Below are positions 30,160-45,399 of a stretch of 64,000 bases of DNA, piece after piece. The stretch's first letter is position 1; every line of letters starts with the position of its first letter. Both the position numbers and the translations under genes were made by a program. This DNA comes from Hermodice carunculata. Lineage: Eukaryota > Annelida > Polychaeta > Eunicida > Amphinomidae. Under the pieces are notes generated by a model that worked only from the letters and a program-made list of their open reading frames with translations, ran no database searches and had not been told where the DNA came from. Location of the stretch: positions 29,391,465 through 29,455,464 of the forward strand of contig OZ026627.1 in NCBI GenBank assembly GCA_964020975.1. The letters run 5' to 3'.

Positions 30160-33100
30160 GACATGAGCATTAATGAAGCATTGGTGAATGGTTGCCATGA
30201 CGATGGAGACATTTTGTTTACTTTCACATTGCAGCCTCAAGCCCCGGTGCCAGCATGGCTGACTGATAAACGTAATGAACATATTGATATTCCTAGTATG
30301 GACCAGGTCATACTGTCAGTGATTAGGGAAAGCCAAAATAAACAAAAACAATTTATCTCCATGACGCAACTTCCCAAGCCAGAACTTTGCAAGTTTGATG
30401 GAGACCCCTTGAAATTTTAGAAACTTATTCGCTCCTTTGACAACCTATACACAGAGGAGATGAGTGACAGGTGCAAACTTGTGCATTTATTGTCGTCATG
30501 TTCAGGCAAGGCTCTTAGCCTAATTGAATGCAGTACGGCGATGGGGTCTACTAGAGGCTATTATCGGACAAGAGAATTGCTTAATGAGAGGTTTGGTAAT
30601 GATTTGGATCTGGTACAGAACTGGGTGCAGGCCATAACAGATGGGCAGGCAATAAAAGCAAATGATTGCCGAGGATTGCAACGTTTTGCTGATGAATTAG
30701 TAGAATGTCGAGAAATTCTGAATTCTGTCAATAAAATACATGAAATCAGTAATCAGTCCAGCCTGGTAAAAATCATGAACTAATTGCCATTTTATCTTCA
30801 AAACCAATGGAGACCGAGTGTAAGCAAGATCAAACATGGGGCTCAAAGGTGTCCTGATTTCTATGATTTTGTGCAGTTTGTAGTGCTCTCAGCACAAGAA
30901 GCTTGCGACCCTGAATTTGGCCTAGCTAATGACAAAATGACCAGCAGCAGTAATCAAGCAGCTGGGCAAAGGTCAAAGACTAGGAGAAATGTGTTTGCGA
31001 CAAATTCAGAAAGTGTAGAGCCCTCTGACAGTGTGTCAAAGCATAAATCTCAAAAACAAAAGTGTGTACTCTGCTCAGCAGAGCATTGGTTGTACAAATG
31101 TCAACAATTCAAAGATATGAGTCCTAATGCCAGATTTAAATTTGTAAGCACAGGCCATAGAGCTAACAAGTGTGGAATGTCGTTTACATACAATGCAAGT
31201 AGTTGTGGCAAGAAACACAATCGACTGTTACATATTGAACCGGTAAATGAACCACAAGGTAACACTGTACCAAAAATAGTTGATTCAGGTGATACCTAAT
31301 GCAACACTCAAGCAACAAGGGTTGGTGTTCAAAGGGTTGCATTGCCAATTGTTCCAGTTAAGGTCACGACCCTAAGTTGACGTAGATCTATTACTACATA
31401 TGCCCTGTTAGACAGCAGCTCAGATAGCACCTTCTGTTCTGCTTCATTAGCAGAACAACTTGGAGTCAAAGGTAAGAAGCAAAAGGTATCTATGAGCACA
31501 ATGAGCTGTATACACAATATCATGGAAATAGAAACAGTGCAGATAAAGATCAGTGATGCTGAGAGCAAAAGGAGCCAGATTGTACTGCCAAGAGTGTATG
31601 TAAAACCCTAGATGAAGCGTGTATAGCTCACGAGGTAGATATAGTAAAATGGCCTCATCTTGATGAAATTAGGCTGCCTGAGGTACAAGCAAGAGAGGTA
31701 AATTTACTTATTGGACAGGACGTCCGACATGTAATGATACCAGAGCAGGTTATTTCAGGCCCAGATAATGCCTCATATGCAGTCAAGACGGCACTAGGCT
31801 GGACTCTCAATGGCCCACTGACCTCTCATCAGGGGTCATCAGAAATTAATTCCAATTATCTGAAAGCTGAAAACCTAGATGCTCAGTTACATAGGTTTTG
31901 GCATGTAGAAGATGCAGAAAAACGCATATAGCAGTGACAAGAGGGGATGGTCGATGGAATACCATAAAGCTATTTCTGTGTATGATAAATCCATCAAGAA
32001 AGTTGATGGACATTTTCAGCTAGCTATACCATTCAGCTCGGAAGCACCTCAATTTCCAAATAACATAGAAGCAGCCAAGAATAGGCTTAGGTCTCTAAAG
32101 AAAAGAGTCCTCAAAGATGAGTCTTTTATCAAAAATATAAAGTTGAAATGCAAAAGCTTTTGGATGAGGGCCATGCAGAAGAGGTGCCTGATCATGAGAT
32201 AAACGGGCAAGACAAGAAGCTTTGGTATCTTGCTCATCATGCTGTGGAGCACATTCGTAAACCTGACAAATTAAGGGTCGTATTCGATTGTGGTGCTGAG
32301 TTCAAGGGTGTGTCCCTAAACGAAAATGTTTTACAGGGGCAGGATCTCACAAATAATCTTGTTGGTGTATTATCGAGGTTCAGAGAGCGTGATATAGCAA
32401 TAATGAATTACATTTCTAGCATGTTTTTACAGGTGAAAATAGCACCTGATGACCGGGATGTAGTTAGATTTTTGTTCTGGCCTGATGGTGATCTCAACCA
32501 TAACCCCAGAGTGTATAGAATGACAAAACACCTTTTTGGATCAATATGGTCACCAGCCTGTGCAAATTATGCTCTGAGGAGGCAGCAGAAGGTTGTCCCA
32601 TTGCTGTCACAGAAGCTATATGTAAAAGTTTCTACGTGGAAGATTTTGTGAAGAGTGTTGATAATGAAAGTACAGCCATACAATTGACTCATGATGTATC
32701 TGAAGCATTATCCCAGGGAGGTTTCCATTTAACGAAATGGGTTAGTAACTCCAGGGAAGTGTTAGAAGGCATCCCTGCTTCTGAATATGCAGGTAAGTTG
32801 AAAGAAATTGATTTAAATGGCAATGATACTCTTCCTATTGAGTCTGCCCTAGGGGTTCACTGGGAAGTGGAATCTGACCAACTGGGGTACAGCGTAAAAG
32901 AGAAGACCAAACCATTGACCAGGAGAGGTATTTTAAGCATAGTCAGCTCGGTGTATGACCCCCTTGGTGTGGTCAGTCCCTTTGTATTGAGAGCAAAACA
33001 GCTCCTACAACAGTTAACACCAAAAATTTTGTTTGGGATGAGCCTATACCCATGGATATTGCCAATCGCTGGCAATCCTGGCTCACAAACCTTCCAAAAC

Positions 33101-35304
33101 TACAGGAAATGAAGATACCAAGGTGTTGTGTATCTAATGCTGTTGATCGTCAGACTGCTAGATAAGATCTGAACCACTTCATGGATGCAAGATTACGAAG
33201 CATATCCACATGTAGCTACTTACGAGCTGTTGATAGCCATGGTCGTGTGACCTGTGCTCTGATATATGCTCGTTCAAAGCTGGCACCAATCAAACAAATG
33301 ACCGTTCCTAGACGGGAACTGGTTTCTGCTACAGAGAGCATAAAATTTGACAAAATGCTAAGGAGAGAGTTGACCCTCCCATTGCAGAAGTCAAGTTTTT
33401 GGACAGACAGCATGATTGTGTTATCGTATATTGCCAGTGAGACTAAGAGATTTCATGTGTTCGTGGCAAATAGGGTGACGCAAATAAGAGACCACACAAC
33501 TCCAGACCAGTGGTTTCATGTCAGCACTTCAATCAATCCTGCCGACATGGGGAGTCGCTGAGCATCTGCATGTGATATATTAGACTGCCAAAGTTGGGTA
33601 CAGGGGTCGGCGTTTCTCACCAAGCAGGTAAGACATGGCCACAGCCTGTGCCACATAGGCGTGTTCAGCGTGACGATACTGAGGTAAAACGAGACACAGC
33701 ATCATGTAACGTTGTAACCTCACATGAACCATCTGTCTTAGAAATACTTATTGATAAGTATTCCAGTTGGTACAAACTGAGAGCATTATTGCTTGGCTGC
33801 TCAGAGTTAAGAAATTAATGAAATTGAAAGTTGAAGCAAAACGTGCTGGCACAAGATTTGAGCCAGACACAAGACTTGCTTCAAATCTTTCTGTGCATGA
33901 AGCAAAGTGTGCAGAACAAGAAATATTGAAATATGTACAGCATGAGTGTTTTGCTGAAGACATCAAGTCCCTAACAGACAAAGGCCAGGTTCACACAGGT
34001 AGTCAGATAAGAAAGCTTGATCCTATCATGGACCAAGGAATGTTGAAAGTTTGTGTTCGTTTAAAGAACGCACCTGACATATCAACAGACCAAATTCATC
34101 CCGTCATAATGCCAAAGGGGCACAAAGTTGTATCTCTCATAATTAGGGAAGTTCATGAATTAAATGGACATGTTGGAACCGAACATACTCTTGGTCTTTT
34201 GAGAGAACACTATTGGCCCGTTCATGGACTAAAATCTGTGAGTAATGTACTGAATGCATGTGTGACATGCAAGAAGGTACATGGTCCCACTGGCAAGTCC
34301 AAGATGGCTGATGTGCCTGCAGACAGAGTTACAGCAGAGCTGTATTTACTTGTTTGGTAAGTAGAGCTGTACATATAGAGATGGCATTTTCTCTGGAGAC
34401 TGAAGGGTTTATGAGCGCCCTAATAAGGTTCATCAGTCGCAGGGCAAAGCCTCAACTAATTAGGTGCGATAATGCGACCTATTTCCATGGAGCGGAGAAA
34501 GCTCTTAGGGAGGCTATGGAATCATTAGATCACGATCATATTCAAGCGTCATTGACAAAGCATGGTATTGACTGGCACTTCAATGCACCTTTAGCATCTC
34601 GTATGGGTGGTGTGTTTGAAAGGCAAATCCGGGGCATCAGAAAAGTTCTGAACAGTTTGCTCAGGGAGCAGACCTTAACTGATGAAAGTCTCATAACTCT
34701 TTTCTGCCAAATGAAGCAAATCTTAAACAGGAGACCACTCACCCATGTGTCAAACGACACACAGGACTATGAAGCATTGACACCCGATCACCTACTGTTA
34801 TTAAGGCAAAATGTAGGTTTGCCTGTGGGGCACACCACTTCTGCAGACCAGTACTGCAGAGAGAGATGGCGACAAATATTATACCTTGTGGACTTGTTCT
34901 GGAAAAGGTGGAAAATAGAGTATCTGGTCACACTACAGAGCAGGTCGAAGTGGACAGGCGACCCTTCAGCCAAGTTCAAAGAGGGTAATCTTGTCCTAGT
35001 GGTAAATGAATTATGCCACCGAAGCAAATGTCCACTTGGTTACGTTGGTAGGATGATTGAGTGCTTCCTTGGTAGGGATGGCAGGATTAGTATAGTCAAG
35101 GTAAAAACAGTCACAACTGAGTTGGTACGACCTATATCTATGCTGTGTCGCTTAGAAGCAGATAAGTGTACACTTGGGAATAAGATATGGGTTTTTCAGT
35201 TAACCCATTATAGCTTATGCTATTTTACACAACAGGAGGTGTGTTGGTTTATTTGCCAGATAACCATATTTACATTTTTTGTCAAGTGTATCAGAGTAGA
35301 GTAA
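30160..35304 (+). mobile_element. BEL/Pao LTR retrotransposon, internal region, fossil
   Basis: The plus-strand coding remains appear in BEL/Pao order: gag-like region with a CCHC-like knuckle (about 30160-31250), aspartic-protease region (about 31300-31750), reverse transcriptase of the Pao type (about 32150-33120), RNase H (about 33180-33560), then zinc-binding and integrase regions and the C-terminal domain usual in BEL integrases (about 34000-35160). The element is clearly broken, with roughly eight or more interruptions, and is not young. The family call rests on recognisable protein similarity over most parts. Confidence 0.88.
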
Positions 35305-35603
35305 TAATCATGCAGGAGTGTGAATCTGGAACACATATTGTGCGTAAAGGTGACATAAATATTTCTACATAACATATGCATCTTTTATTTGGTTAACAAG
35401 TCGTAATTGTACAAGAATGAATTCTTTGTGTGTTATATGTCATGACTGTCATGACTGAATTTTCAAAAAATTGTTATTGTAAGAAATTTACAACTGGTTC
35501 AATGTAGTTTAAGATCGAAGTTTTGTTACATGAATATGTGCTAGTAATTTTTAATTTTTGTGGTTAAAAACAGTATCTGTAGTGACTGCTTTAGGGGCCG
35601 GTA

Positions 35604-36281
35604 TGTTACTTTGTTTCTGTTAAGACAAAGTAAATGAGTGTAGTCTTAATGGCTTCAGCAGTTTCTTAGTATGGTTACAAGCAGCCACTAGTATCAGTTA
35701 TTAAAATACACCCTAGTATCAGATTCCCTAGCTTAGGTGCCTTGTGCACAAGTAAGACAACAGGGTTTATTCCCGCCAAATTAAGCAGTTGGAGCCTAGA
35801 TCTGGGAGAATGCAGACCATGTTTCTGTCCTGTCTATAATTTGCCGGCCAGACACGTGGATTTATATCATTTAGCCTGCTTGGAGAGCCCACAGTCTGTA
35901 AATTATCATCTTGCATTTATGAATTTGCCATTTCACGTGATTTGTACTTTAATTGCTAAGTTTGTATGACTTTTATTGCGGTTTGCTGTACCTATATGCC
36001 TACAGGTCGAACCGTCATTGGTCATTCATCATTCTACATTGGTCATCGTTACTTACACGTTTATTGGTGGTCATTACCTGATTATGGGACTTGTGTGATC
36101 TATGATTAGCATCATACAACTGTGAAATGGTACCATGCTGTGACTGATCCAATAAAGAATATGGCTCCACTCATTGCAACAAGATAGCGTCCTGTTGAGT
36201 TGCTTCTCCCATGCTTGCCGTGAAATCCTTATCACATCTCTCCATTTACCCAAGTAACAAGTGATGCTTGCATTTGTTACA
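35604..36281 (+). repeat. Probable 3' LTR of the BEL/Pao element
   Basis: A 678-base segment starts TGTTAC and ends GTTACA, preceded by a short purine-rich tract (TTAGGGG) and containing AATAAAG near 36152. These fit an LTR, at a sensible distance from the integrase end. No matching left LTR was seen upstream of 30160, so the call is inferential. Confidence 0.5.
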
Positions 36282-36599
36282 GGCGGCAACTGGTAAAGGC
36301 ACACGAGGAGGCAACTGATTTTATGTTGGAAAACCAGCGTGTTCTAGTTCATAAATAAATATGGAGCTAGTTTTATATGATGTTTGCACTGAAAACATGT
36401 CTGGGCTTTTGAGGCACTATCTTTGGGATGCCCTTTTTTGTTGCCATCGGACGTAAAAGTGCCGGGTCTTTTTACAAAGCAGCAGAGATCACCTTTTATC
36501 TGTGATATGTTTCATTGCAGGCTGTTGTCCTTCATGTTGGCACTATTAACATTCCATGGGGGGGGGGGGGCTACAATATTGTTGATGAGTATCAGATCC

Positions 36600-37041
36600 T
36601 TGTGTGGAAGATATATTTTTCTTGCGTTTTGGAATATGTCTTTTTTAGTTAGTTTCATGCCGCCCTAAACATGAAGTGTTCATCTTTACGAGCATCATAA
36701 TTGATATTTGATTACAATTTATCTATTGCGTTTATGGAAAAAGTGAAGGAACCAAACCTGGATATGACTACGAAGTTTCATTTTACAAATTGTTGAGTTT
36801 TTAAGCACTTTATTTTTCAAAAATCCCGCGAAAAAGCTCCAAATTGGACCCTTTCACAAAATATCCATTTTTCGCCACAAAACATGATTTTTAAAATTGT
36901 TCTTGGTGTAATTATAATCTAGAGACCATAAGCAACAAGATTATATATAGTTTTATGGGTCTAAAAATAAAAACCCAAAACAGGATAGCGGGTTGAAGAC
37001 AGCGCTCCTCTAAGTGCCTAGCTTTGTTTGTGCCACCTTAA
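36600..37041 (+). repeat. Dispersed repeat, plus-orientation copy
   Basis: It shares a ~440-base segment with 41256-41700 in reverse orientation. Common blocks include 'CCCTAAACATGAAG', 'TTTATGGAAAAAGTGAAGGA', 'TATGGGTCTAAAAATAAAAACC' and the terminal 'CACAAACAAAGCTAGGCAC' (in reverse here). No coding potential is apparent. It is probably a DNA-transposon derivative. Confidence 0.8.
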
Positions 37042-37059
37042 ACCTTTCTATGAACCCCA

Positions 37060-38770
37060 TTCACAGATATATTAGCCCTGATGTGGTCCTTCCAAGTCTC
37101 TGAATAAAGCTTGTCACTTTGTTGACACTTTAAAAAATTACTATCTCAAATTTATTTATTCATGAGCAATTTTTAAACTACATTTGGAATCCAGCAGCAT
37201 GGAATATCTTCCATTTGGTATGGCCAAGGAAAGGGAATAAGATGTAGGCAACAGCAGTTGGACACTTATCCTTGAAACCAATTATTGCCAAGCTTTTTGT
37301 CATTTTTGTCACGTAGGTGACAGACCCATGGGACAGACCTCGTGACGTCATTTGTACATGTTTAAGAGCAATTTTTCACATTTATCCACCTTTCAGCCAT
37401 GTAGCAAATTAGGCTACAGTAAATAGTATGTATAAATTAAAGATTTGCTATTTTGATAAAGAAATTTGGTTTTTAACATCAACAATGGGACATTGCCATT
37501 TTTCAATAAAACACCATTCCCTGGTACTGTAAATTGATATACTTCACGAAATTTATATAATATTGTGAAATTTTAAATTGCTAAGAGGTTTGCTTGCCAG
37601 AGATGGACTCCACCTTGGCTGGAGGGGTCAGGTTGCTATTGCAGAAGCCATCGGGCAGCTGTGAAGGTATAGCGTCATAGATTATACAGCACTATCATAT
37701 TCCTAAGATGTTATTATTCAAGATCTGGCATATTCTGTACAGGTAATATGTGACGTTCAATGAGGATCATATCTCGCGTGCCGCCATATTGTACAGTTTT
37801 CGTGTAAAGTAAAGGAATTCGGCATGTCATATAAGTACTGTTTCTGGTGCTACCTAACGAGAAACAAAAATGATATTTTTTTTCTCTGATGGGAATAATT
37901 CACCTGGCAGTGATGCCTGTGATACACTTTATAGAATAGAAGCATAAATAAATATATGTCAATATTTTGATCTGCTGTGTTTCTTCATAGCCAGAATGTC
38001 CACCAAGTATACATGTATGAATAGGATAAAAATAATAATGCCTGTTCCATATCAATACTCGCTATACCTCGTGCTAATATGAAGTTTTCCGTGCTAATAC
38101 TCGTACTGATATGGAACAGGCCATGCATTGTTATATGCGTATAGTTGTATTGCCAGCCAAAAGTGGTCTCTTGCAGATGGCCTTTCAAAATCCAAGACAG
38201 ATAAAAGTAACAGAAGTATAAGCAAGTGTCTTAAAATCGTGGTTTCGTTCTAGTGTGAACTCAAAAGGGGACACTTGAAAACACTGTTGCAGCTCTTGCT
38301 TATATAGCAAAATGTATTGTTGCTCCAACACGCAAGACAACGTCATAAAAATTGAGCCTGGGCTTCAAATGGATCTACCGGAGTTACTGCCGTGCTGTCA
38401 AATTAGTATGACATACAATAGTTTGGCATGTCATAAGAGTCTCACGTATCCACTCTGGGTGACTTTCATGTAATACAGATTTTCCCCTCACGATCAATCT
38501 AAGAATATCGTAATCTGCTCTACTGTCAAATAAAGAGGTTTTGGGGGAGTGTTTAGCAGGCAAAGTAGCTACATACACACATGTTTAAAAATACATATTT
38601 GTAGTTCCGGTAATATGTGAGATCACGGATTGCATGGCAATAAGTAGTCCTGCGACCATCATTTTTGTAGTTATTGACAATGTAGGTTTGACCTTTCAAT
38701 GTCATGCTAAAACTCACCAATAAGTGTTTTCCAATTAATGCTAGGAAGGGTGGGGCTAGGATCTACTATT
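37060..38770. other. Intergenic with one imperfect hairpin
   Basis: No gene is supported. An inverted repeat with the core CCTGTTCCATATCA (38041) and TGATATGGAACAGG (38107-38120) encloses a ~50-base loop that itself repeats GTGCTAATA. Confidence 0.5.
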
Positions 38771-38778
38771 ACCAATAA

Positions 38779-38958
38779 ACAGTGGTACCTGCTGTGTGCA
38801 ACCACTGCCGTCAGCAGCCGCACTGCTTTTTGTGGTCACTGGGCTCAGACACAGGAGTCAATTTCTTTGTAAAATTTTTCTGTGGTGACAGGTCACCTGC
38901 TGTATGTGGCCACTTTTTCTTGGTAGAAGGTGTGGTCACATACAGCAGGTACCACTGT
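38779..38958. mobile_element. 180-base MITE with ~20-base terminal inverted repeats
   Basis: The ends are ACAGTGGTACCTGCTGTGTG (38779-38798) and its near reverse complement (38939-38958; one difference). A second, diverged copy lies inverted at 57367-57533. The interior has GTCACCTGCTG/TGTGGCCAC repeats of the terminal motif. No target duplication is obvious. Confidence 0.75.
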
Positions 38959-39546
38959 ACATGTCCATATTTGATGAATGTGCTATGAATAAGAGGGGCT
39001 TGCTGCTGGGTAGGTGGTGAAAGAGTCAACACTCTTCTGGGTGCAGGTGCTACAGCATAGGAAATATGGCGCCAACAAGCTAAAAGTTGATGGAGGGTCA
39101 GAGGTTAAGGTCAGGGTACATAAACAGCAATACAAAACAAAGTGTTATCCCGCAAAATGGGACATGTATACATTATACTGTATGCTATGTGCACCATAAA
39201 ATTGAACTATTATTATCCCATAATGGCGCCCTTGAGGATAATACAGGTATGTGTTACGACAATCACATCTGCTTTCTGTATCACATGGTACTAGATTACA
39301 TTTCTAGAAAAATAGACTGATTCATCCGTGCATGGAAGTGTTGGGTGGTTATGCTTTCTACATATTGCATACTTTTTTTTTACATCGTTTGCGTGTGTTT
39401 CTGGTTGGGACCCCCATTATTCTGTGCAAGGAAACCACTTCGCGGCTCATGGTTTTTCTGCTGACAATCATTTCATCCCAACCAGAAACACTAATTATGA
39501 CAGTTTGTATAAATATGTCATGTCTTTGATTATTCGTATTTTCCAG

Positions 39547-40176
39547 TTGTTACCTACTGAAGGCAGTGTGACGGCTAAGATGTTCCGTGGGAAGCCGATC
39601 CAGAAGGTTTGCGAGGTTGTGCATGGTGTCACTTTCGCTTCTAAGGCAGCAGCAACTTTGAACAGCACCCGTGTTGTCCACCCTCCACCGAGAGCAGTAG
39701 AAACCCGTTCTTCTTCCAAGGTTGTGCATGGTGTCATCACTTATGCTTCAAAGGTAGCAGCAGCTTTGAACAGCACACATGTTGACCAGCCTCTACCGAG
39801 AGCAGCAGAAACTCGTCCTTCTTGCAAGGTTGTGCATGGTGTCGTCACTTATGCTTCAAAGGCAGCAGGAACTTTGAACCACACCCATGTTGTCCAGCCT
39901 CCACTGAGAGCAGCAAAAACCTGTCCTTCTTCCAAGGTTGTGCATGGTAGCACGTTTGCTTTAAAGGCAGCAGCAACTTTGAACAGCACCCACGATGTCC
40001 AGCCTCCACCGAGAGCAGCAGAAACCTGTCCTTCTTGCAAGGTTATCCAACCTGCAATAGCCATTAGCCAGCCACGAACAGAAACTCGAGCCACCAGAAG
40101 CTTTGTGCATCAGCTGAATGGTTACACAACACGTGGGAATGTGGCTATACGTAACCACCTAATAGGAGGCTACAGA
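39547..40176 (+). CDS. Exon of a spliced finger gene, with four 36-residue repeats
   Basis: The exon follows a good acceptor (TATTTTCCAG ending 39546) and can end before GTAACT at 40177, giving 210 codons, phase 0 at both ends. It encodes four tandem ~36-residue units (starting about 39616, 39718, 39826 and 39934; 108-base period), each with VVHG...ASKAA..LN.T and PPPRA.ET. The last part (GNVAIRNHLIGG) resembles DNVAVRNSVVCG, located ~50 residues before the C2H2 finger of the large transposon protein. The repeat is of unknown function, perhaps a flexible scaffold. The gene start is not identified. A non-spliced ORF ending at 40188 is the alternative. Confidence 0.5.
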
Positions 40177-41066
40177 AACGTAACTTGACGCTACCAGGAA
40201 TTAATTTAATTTGGCTTTCTTCTTGCTGTTGATTATTTTGCTAATAATTTGAAACTGTGGAACCATGAACCCAGTGAAAAAGTTTTTCATTTTTCACGGC
40301 ATTGATTGGAAATACTGTATAACAAATACAGTTAATAGGGCCAATGATTTTCTGTTTCCAAAAAAAGAGGAATTCCGCTTCATCATGATTTTTTTTCAAA
40401 TTCCGTTTCACTGCCATATATATATATATATATATATAACTCATACAAGAAAAAATTCAAATTCCGTTTCAAGGATGGAAAAAATTCAATTCCGCTTCAG
40501 TTTCAGAAAAAACCCGGAAAATCATTGACCCTAAGTTAACGGAAAGCAACATACAAGGGAAAGGAAATGTTACCTGATTTTGACCTTGACCTGTTTTCTG
40601 GATAGGGGATCGGGCAGTCGATCCGTCTGTCCGCCAGTCCGTCTATTTGTCATTTTCACTAGCATCGCATACAATTGCAAGATATGGGTCATAAAAAGAT
40701 AGTGTGGTCGCGAACATTAGGTTACATATAGAGCATGAAAAGTATAAAATTTTTACACCACTTGGACCAGGCTTTGAAAAACAGTAGATAAAGAAGGCTT
40801 GAAAAGTATGGAAAATTGATTTTTTTGTGGAAAAAGTGATATCTACAATTGGAAATTTTTCGGGGGCGCATTGCAAAACATCATGGGTGGCATTTTTATC
40901 AACTGTAACACCATACCCATAAAACTCCAGATGATTCAAGTTCGAACTGTGGGAAAAAATTATTCAGAAAGTGCTTGAAAAACAGAAATTATGGCTTTAT
41001 CATGCTGTGTGAACTCTGGACAAGTCATGCATACATTGGATAATACTTCAATTTTTGTGTTTACAG

Positions 41067-41234
41067 TTCTCAACCGGCCAGGTAACAGTGCCTTCATGTA
41101 GGTCGAGCATGCACAAAGATGACAGCAGACACAATGGCCAGAGGAAAAGACATATTCCTGTACAGTGTCCCTTCTGTTCCCAATCATTTTCAACGGAGAT
41201 GAAGATGTTGAGTCATTTTCTGCATACTCATCGG
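41067..41234 (+). CDS. Exon with C2H2 finger, same gene as 39547-40176
   Basis: The exon is flanked by TTTGTGTTTACAG (ending 41066) and the donor GGTAAGAAAG (GT at 41235). It has 56 codons, phase 0 at both ends, and joins in frame with the exon ending at 40176. It carries VQCPFCSQSFSTEMKMLSHF and a second His-containing turn (HTH), a C2H2 finger closely similar to FDCPCCSQYFETDMGMLDHF in the large transposon protein. The shared finger, plus the matching segment in the upstream exon, suggests that this gene derives from the same family. Further exons were not found by eye. Confidence 0.6.
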
Positions 41235-41255
41235 GTAAGAAAGATTACTTATTGT

Positions 41256-41700
41256 TAAGGTGCCACAAACAAAGCTAGGCACTTAGACGAGTGCGGTCTT
41301 CAACCCGCTGTCCTGTTTTGGTTTTTATTTTTAGACCCATAAAACTATATAAATTCTTGTTGCTTGGGATCTTTACATTATACATACACCAAGAAAACAT
41401 TTAAAAATCCCTTTTTTGGCCGAAAAACGGACATTTTATAAAAGGGTTCGATTTGGAGATTTTTCTCGAGATTCTCGAAAAAAATATAGTACTTAAAAAC
41501 TCGAAAATTTGCAAAACGAAACTTCGTAGTCATGTCCAAGTTAGGTTCCTTCACTTTTTCCATAAATGCAGTAGATAAATTGTAATCGAATATTAATTAT
41601 GATTCTCGTGAACAGGAACACTTCTTCATGTTTAGGGGGCATCAAACTGCCTACAAAAATATTCCAAAATGCAAGGAGCCACTCCATCCACAAAATCATT
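41256..41700 (-). repeat. Dispersed repeat, inverted copy of 36600-37041
   Basis: It starts TAAGGTGCCACAAACAAAGC and shares blocks along its length with the plus-orientation copy. It lies 20 bases past the donor site of the finger exon, so it would be inside that intron. Confidence 0.8.
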
Positions 41701-41719
41701 TTGGTATATAAAGGAATCT

Positions 41720-44040
<2,321 letters not shown>

Positions 44041-44049
44041 TTAATATCA

Positions 44050-45290
44050 GCATAAGATGGAGCAAACCTGTGTTGCGAGATAAGGTCACAAAGTGGTTGT
44101 GAGAGGGTATAGAGAGCAAAGTTGGACTTGAAAGATGCAGTATGGCCAAACGAATGGCATCTTAGGATCTACATGGTCATATCAAGGGAATGGGAGTGAA
44201 CATAAAGAATATTGGTTGAGCACAGTGCTTAATTCGGTATGCGTTCATCACCCCAGTTACTTGATACTTTCGGTGCAGGGCTTCAATACATCATGGAAAA
44301 GATAGGTGCACCTAGCATAATTAGATATATGGACGTTTTTTCCACGGTTGCGGCTTCTGAAGCCGAGTGTAATCGTAATTTGCAAATTATGTAAGAAGTG
44401 TGTTCTGAGGCAGGATTCCAAGTACAACTAGTAAAGGTGATCCCGGCCACCCCCTGTGTAGAATTTCTAGGCATTCTGCAGCTGATAGATAATCGTAGCA
44501 AGGATCTCAAAATATCGGAATAAAGAATTGCTGCAATAAATAGATTGTTATGTGAATGGATTGGTGTAGAAAGATGTACAAAAAGAAAACTGCTTTCCCT
44601 CATAGGGAAGCTCAGGTTCTGTGCTAAAGTGGTAAAATGTGGTAAGACCTTCACTCGCCGACTTACTGAGCTTTCTGAAAAGGTTAAACATCTCCACCAC
44701 AAAATTCATTTAAATTTGGCAGCACATTCAGATACCAATTGCTGGATAGATTCCATAATGGTATAAGTACATTTCCCAACACGTGGACCGATGCCAACGC
44801 TTTACATATAAATGTGGATGCATCAAATAAGGCTGCAATTGCTGTTTTTGGCCACTGTTGGTTCTATCGCTACAACATAGGATGATACTGCTCTGTTAAA
44901 TATGAGCACGTAAACTTTAAAGCACTATTTGCCCCACTGCCAGATGTGGCTACATTTGATGTGCAACTCAAAGGACAAAGACTCATTTTTCATTCTGAAA
45001 ATTGCTCCATAGTACATATTACAAACAATACATGGTGTAAATATGTAGACTTTGATGTATAGTTGTAAATACGTTCAGTTTTATTTTGTTGTGCCATGGA
45101 CGGCAGTCAACATTTTTTCCATGTATCGCACATCTTATTTATGAAGTCTAGTGGAGTGAACCATCACTCAGTAAATATTGCCAGTTTCTGTCTGCCCATG
45201 CCTCATGGTCTAAACCTAGTGGGATCAAGTGCTTACCCTTCACATTTATTCATCAGAGATGGCACTTTTCAGGATTTTACCTCAATTCAG
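44050..45290 (+). mobile_element. DIRS-like tyrosine-recombinase retroelement, fossil piece A
   Basis: The plus strand keeps the end of a DIRS/Ngaro-type reverse transcriptase (VEFLGI region near 44460; the KRKLLSLIGKL region near 44585) and an RNase H stretch (VDASNKAAIAVFG near 44815). A following ~230-base block recurs at 58800-59010. It is broken in several places and truncated at both ends; an old copy. No recombinase part is left here. Confidence 0.75.
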
Positions 45291-45399
45291 GTAATGTACC
45301 TTTTCCTGAACCAAAAGGTACCCCAATTTTGTCTGAACAGCTCAAATTTGATTTTTAGAAAAGCTAGGGTATACATAGGTTTCAGGTAATTTTGTTCAC

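Noticed and set aside
39495-40158. Minus-strand Gly/Trp-rich ORFs
   Set aside because: Antisense shadows of the 36-residue repeat exon, which has proper splice sites on the plus strand.
44283-44702. 139-codon minus-strand ORF
   Set aside because: Antisense of the recognisable RT remnant on the plus strand.
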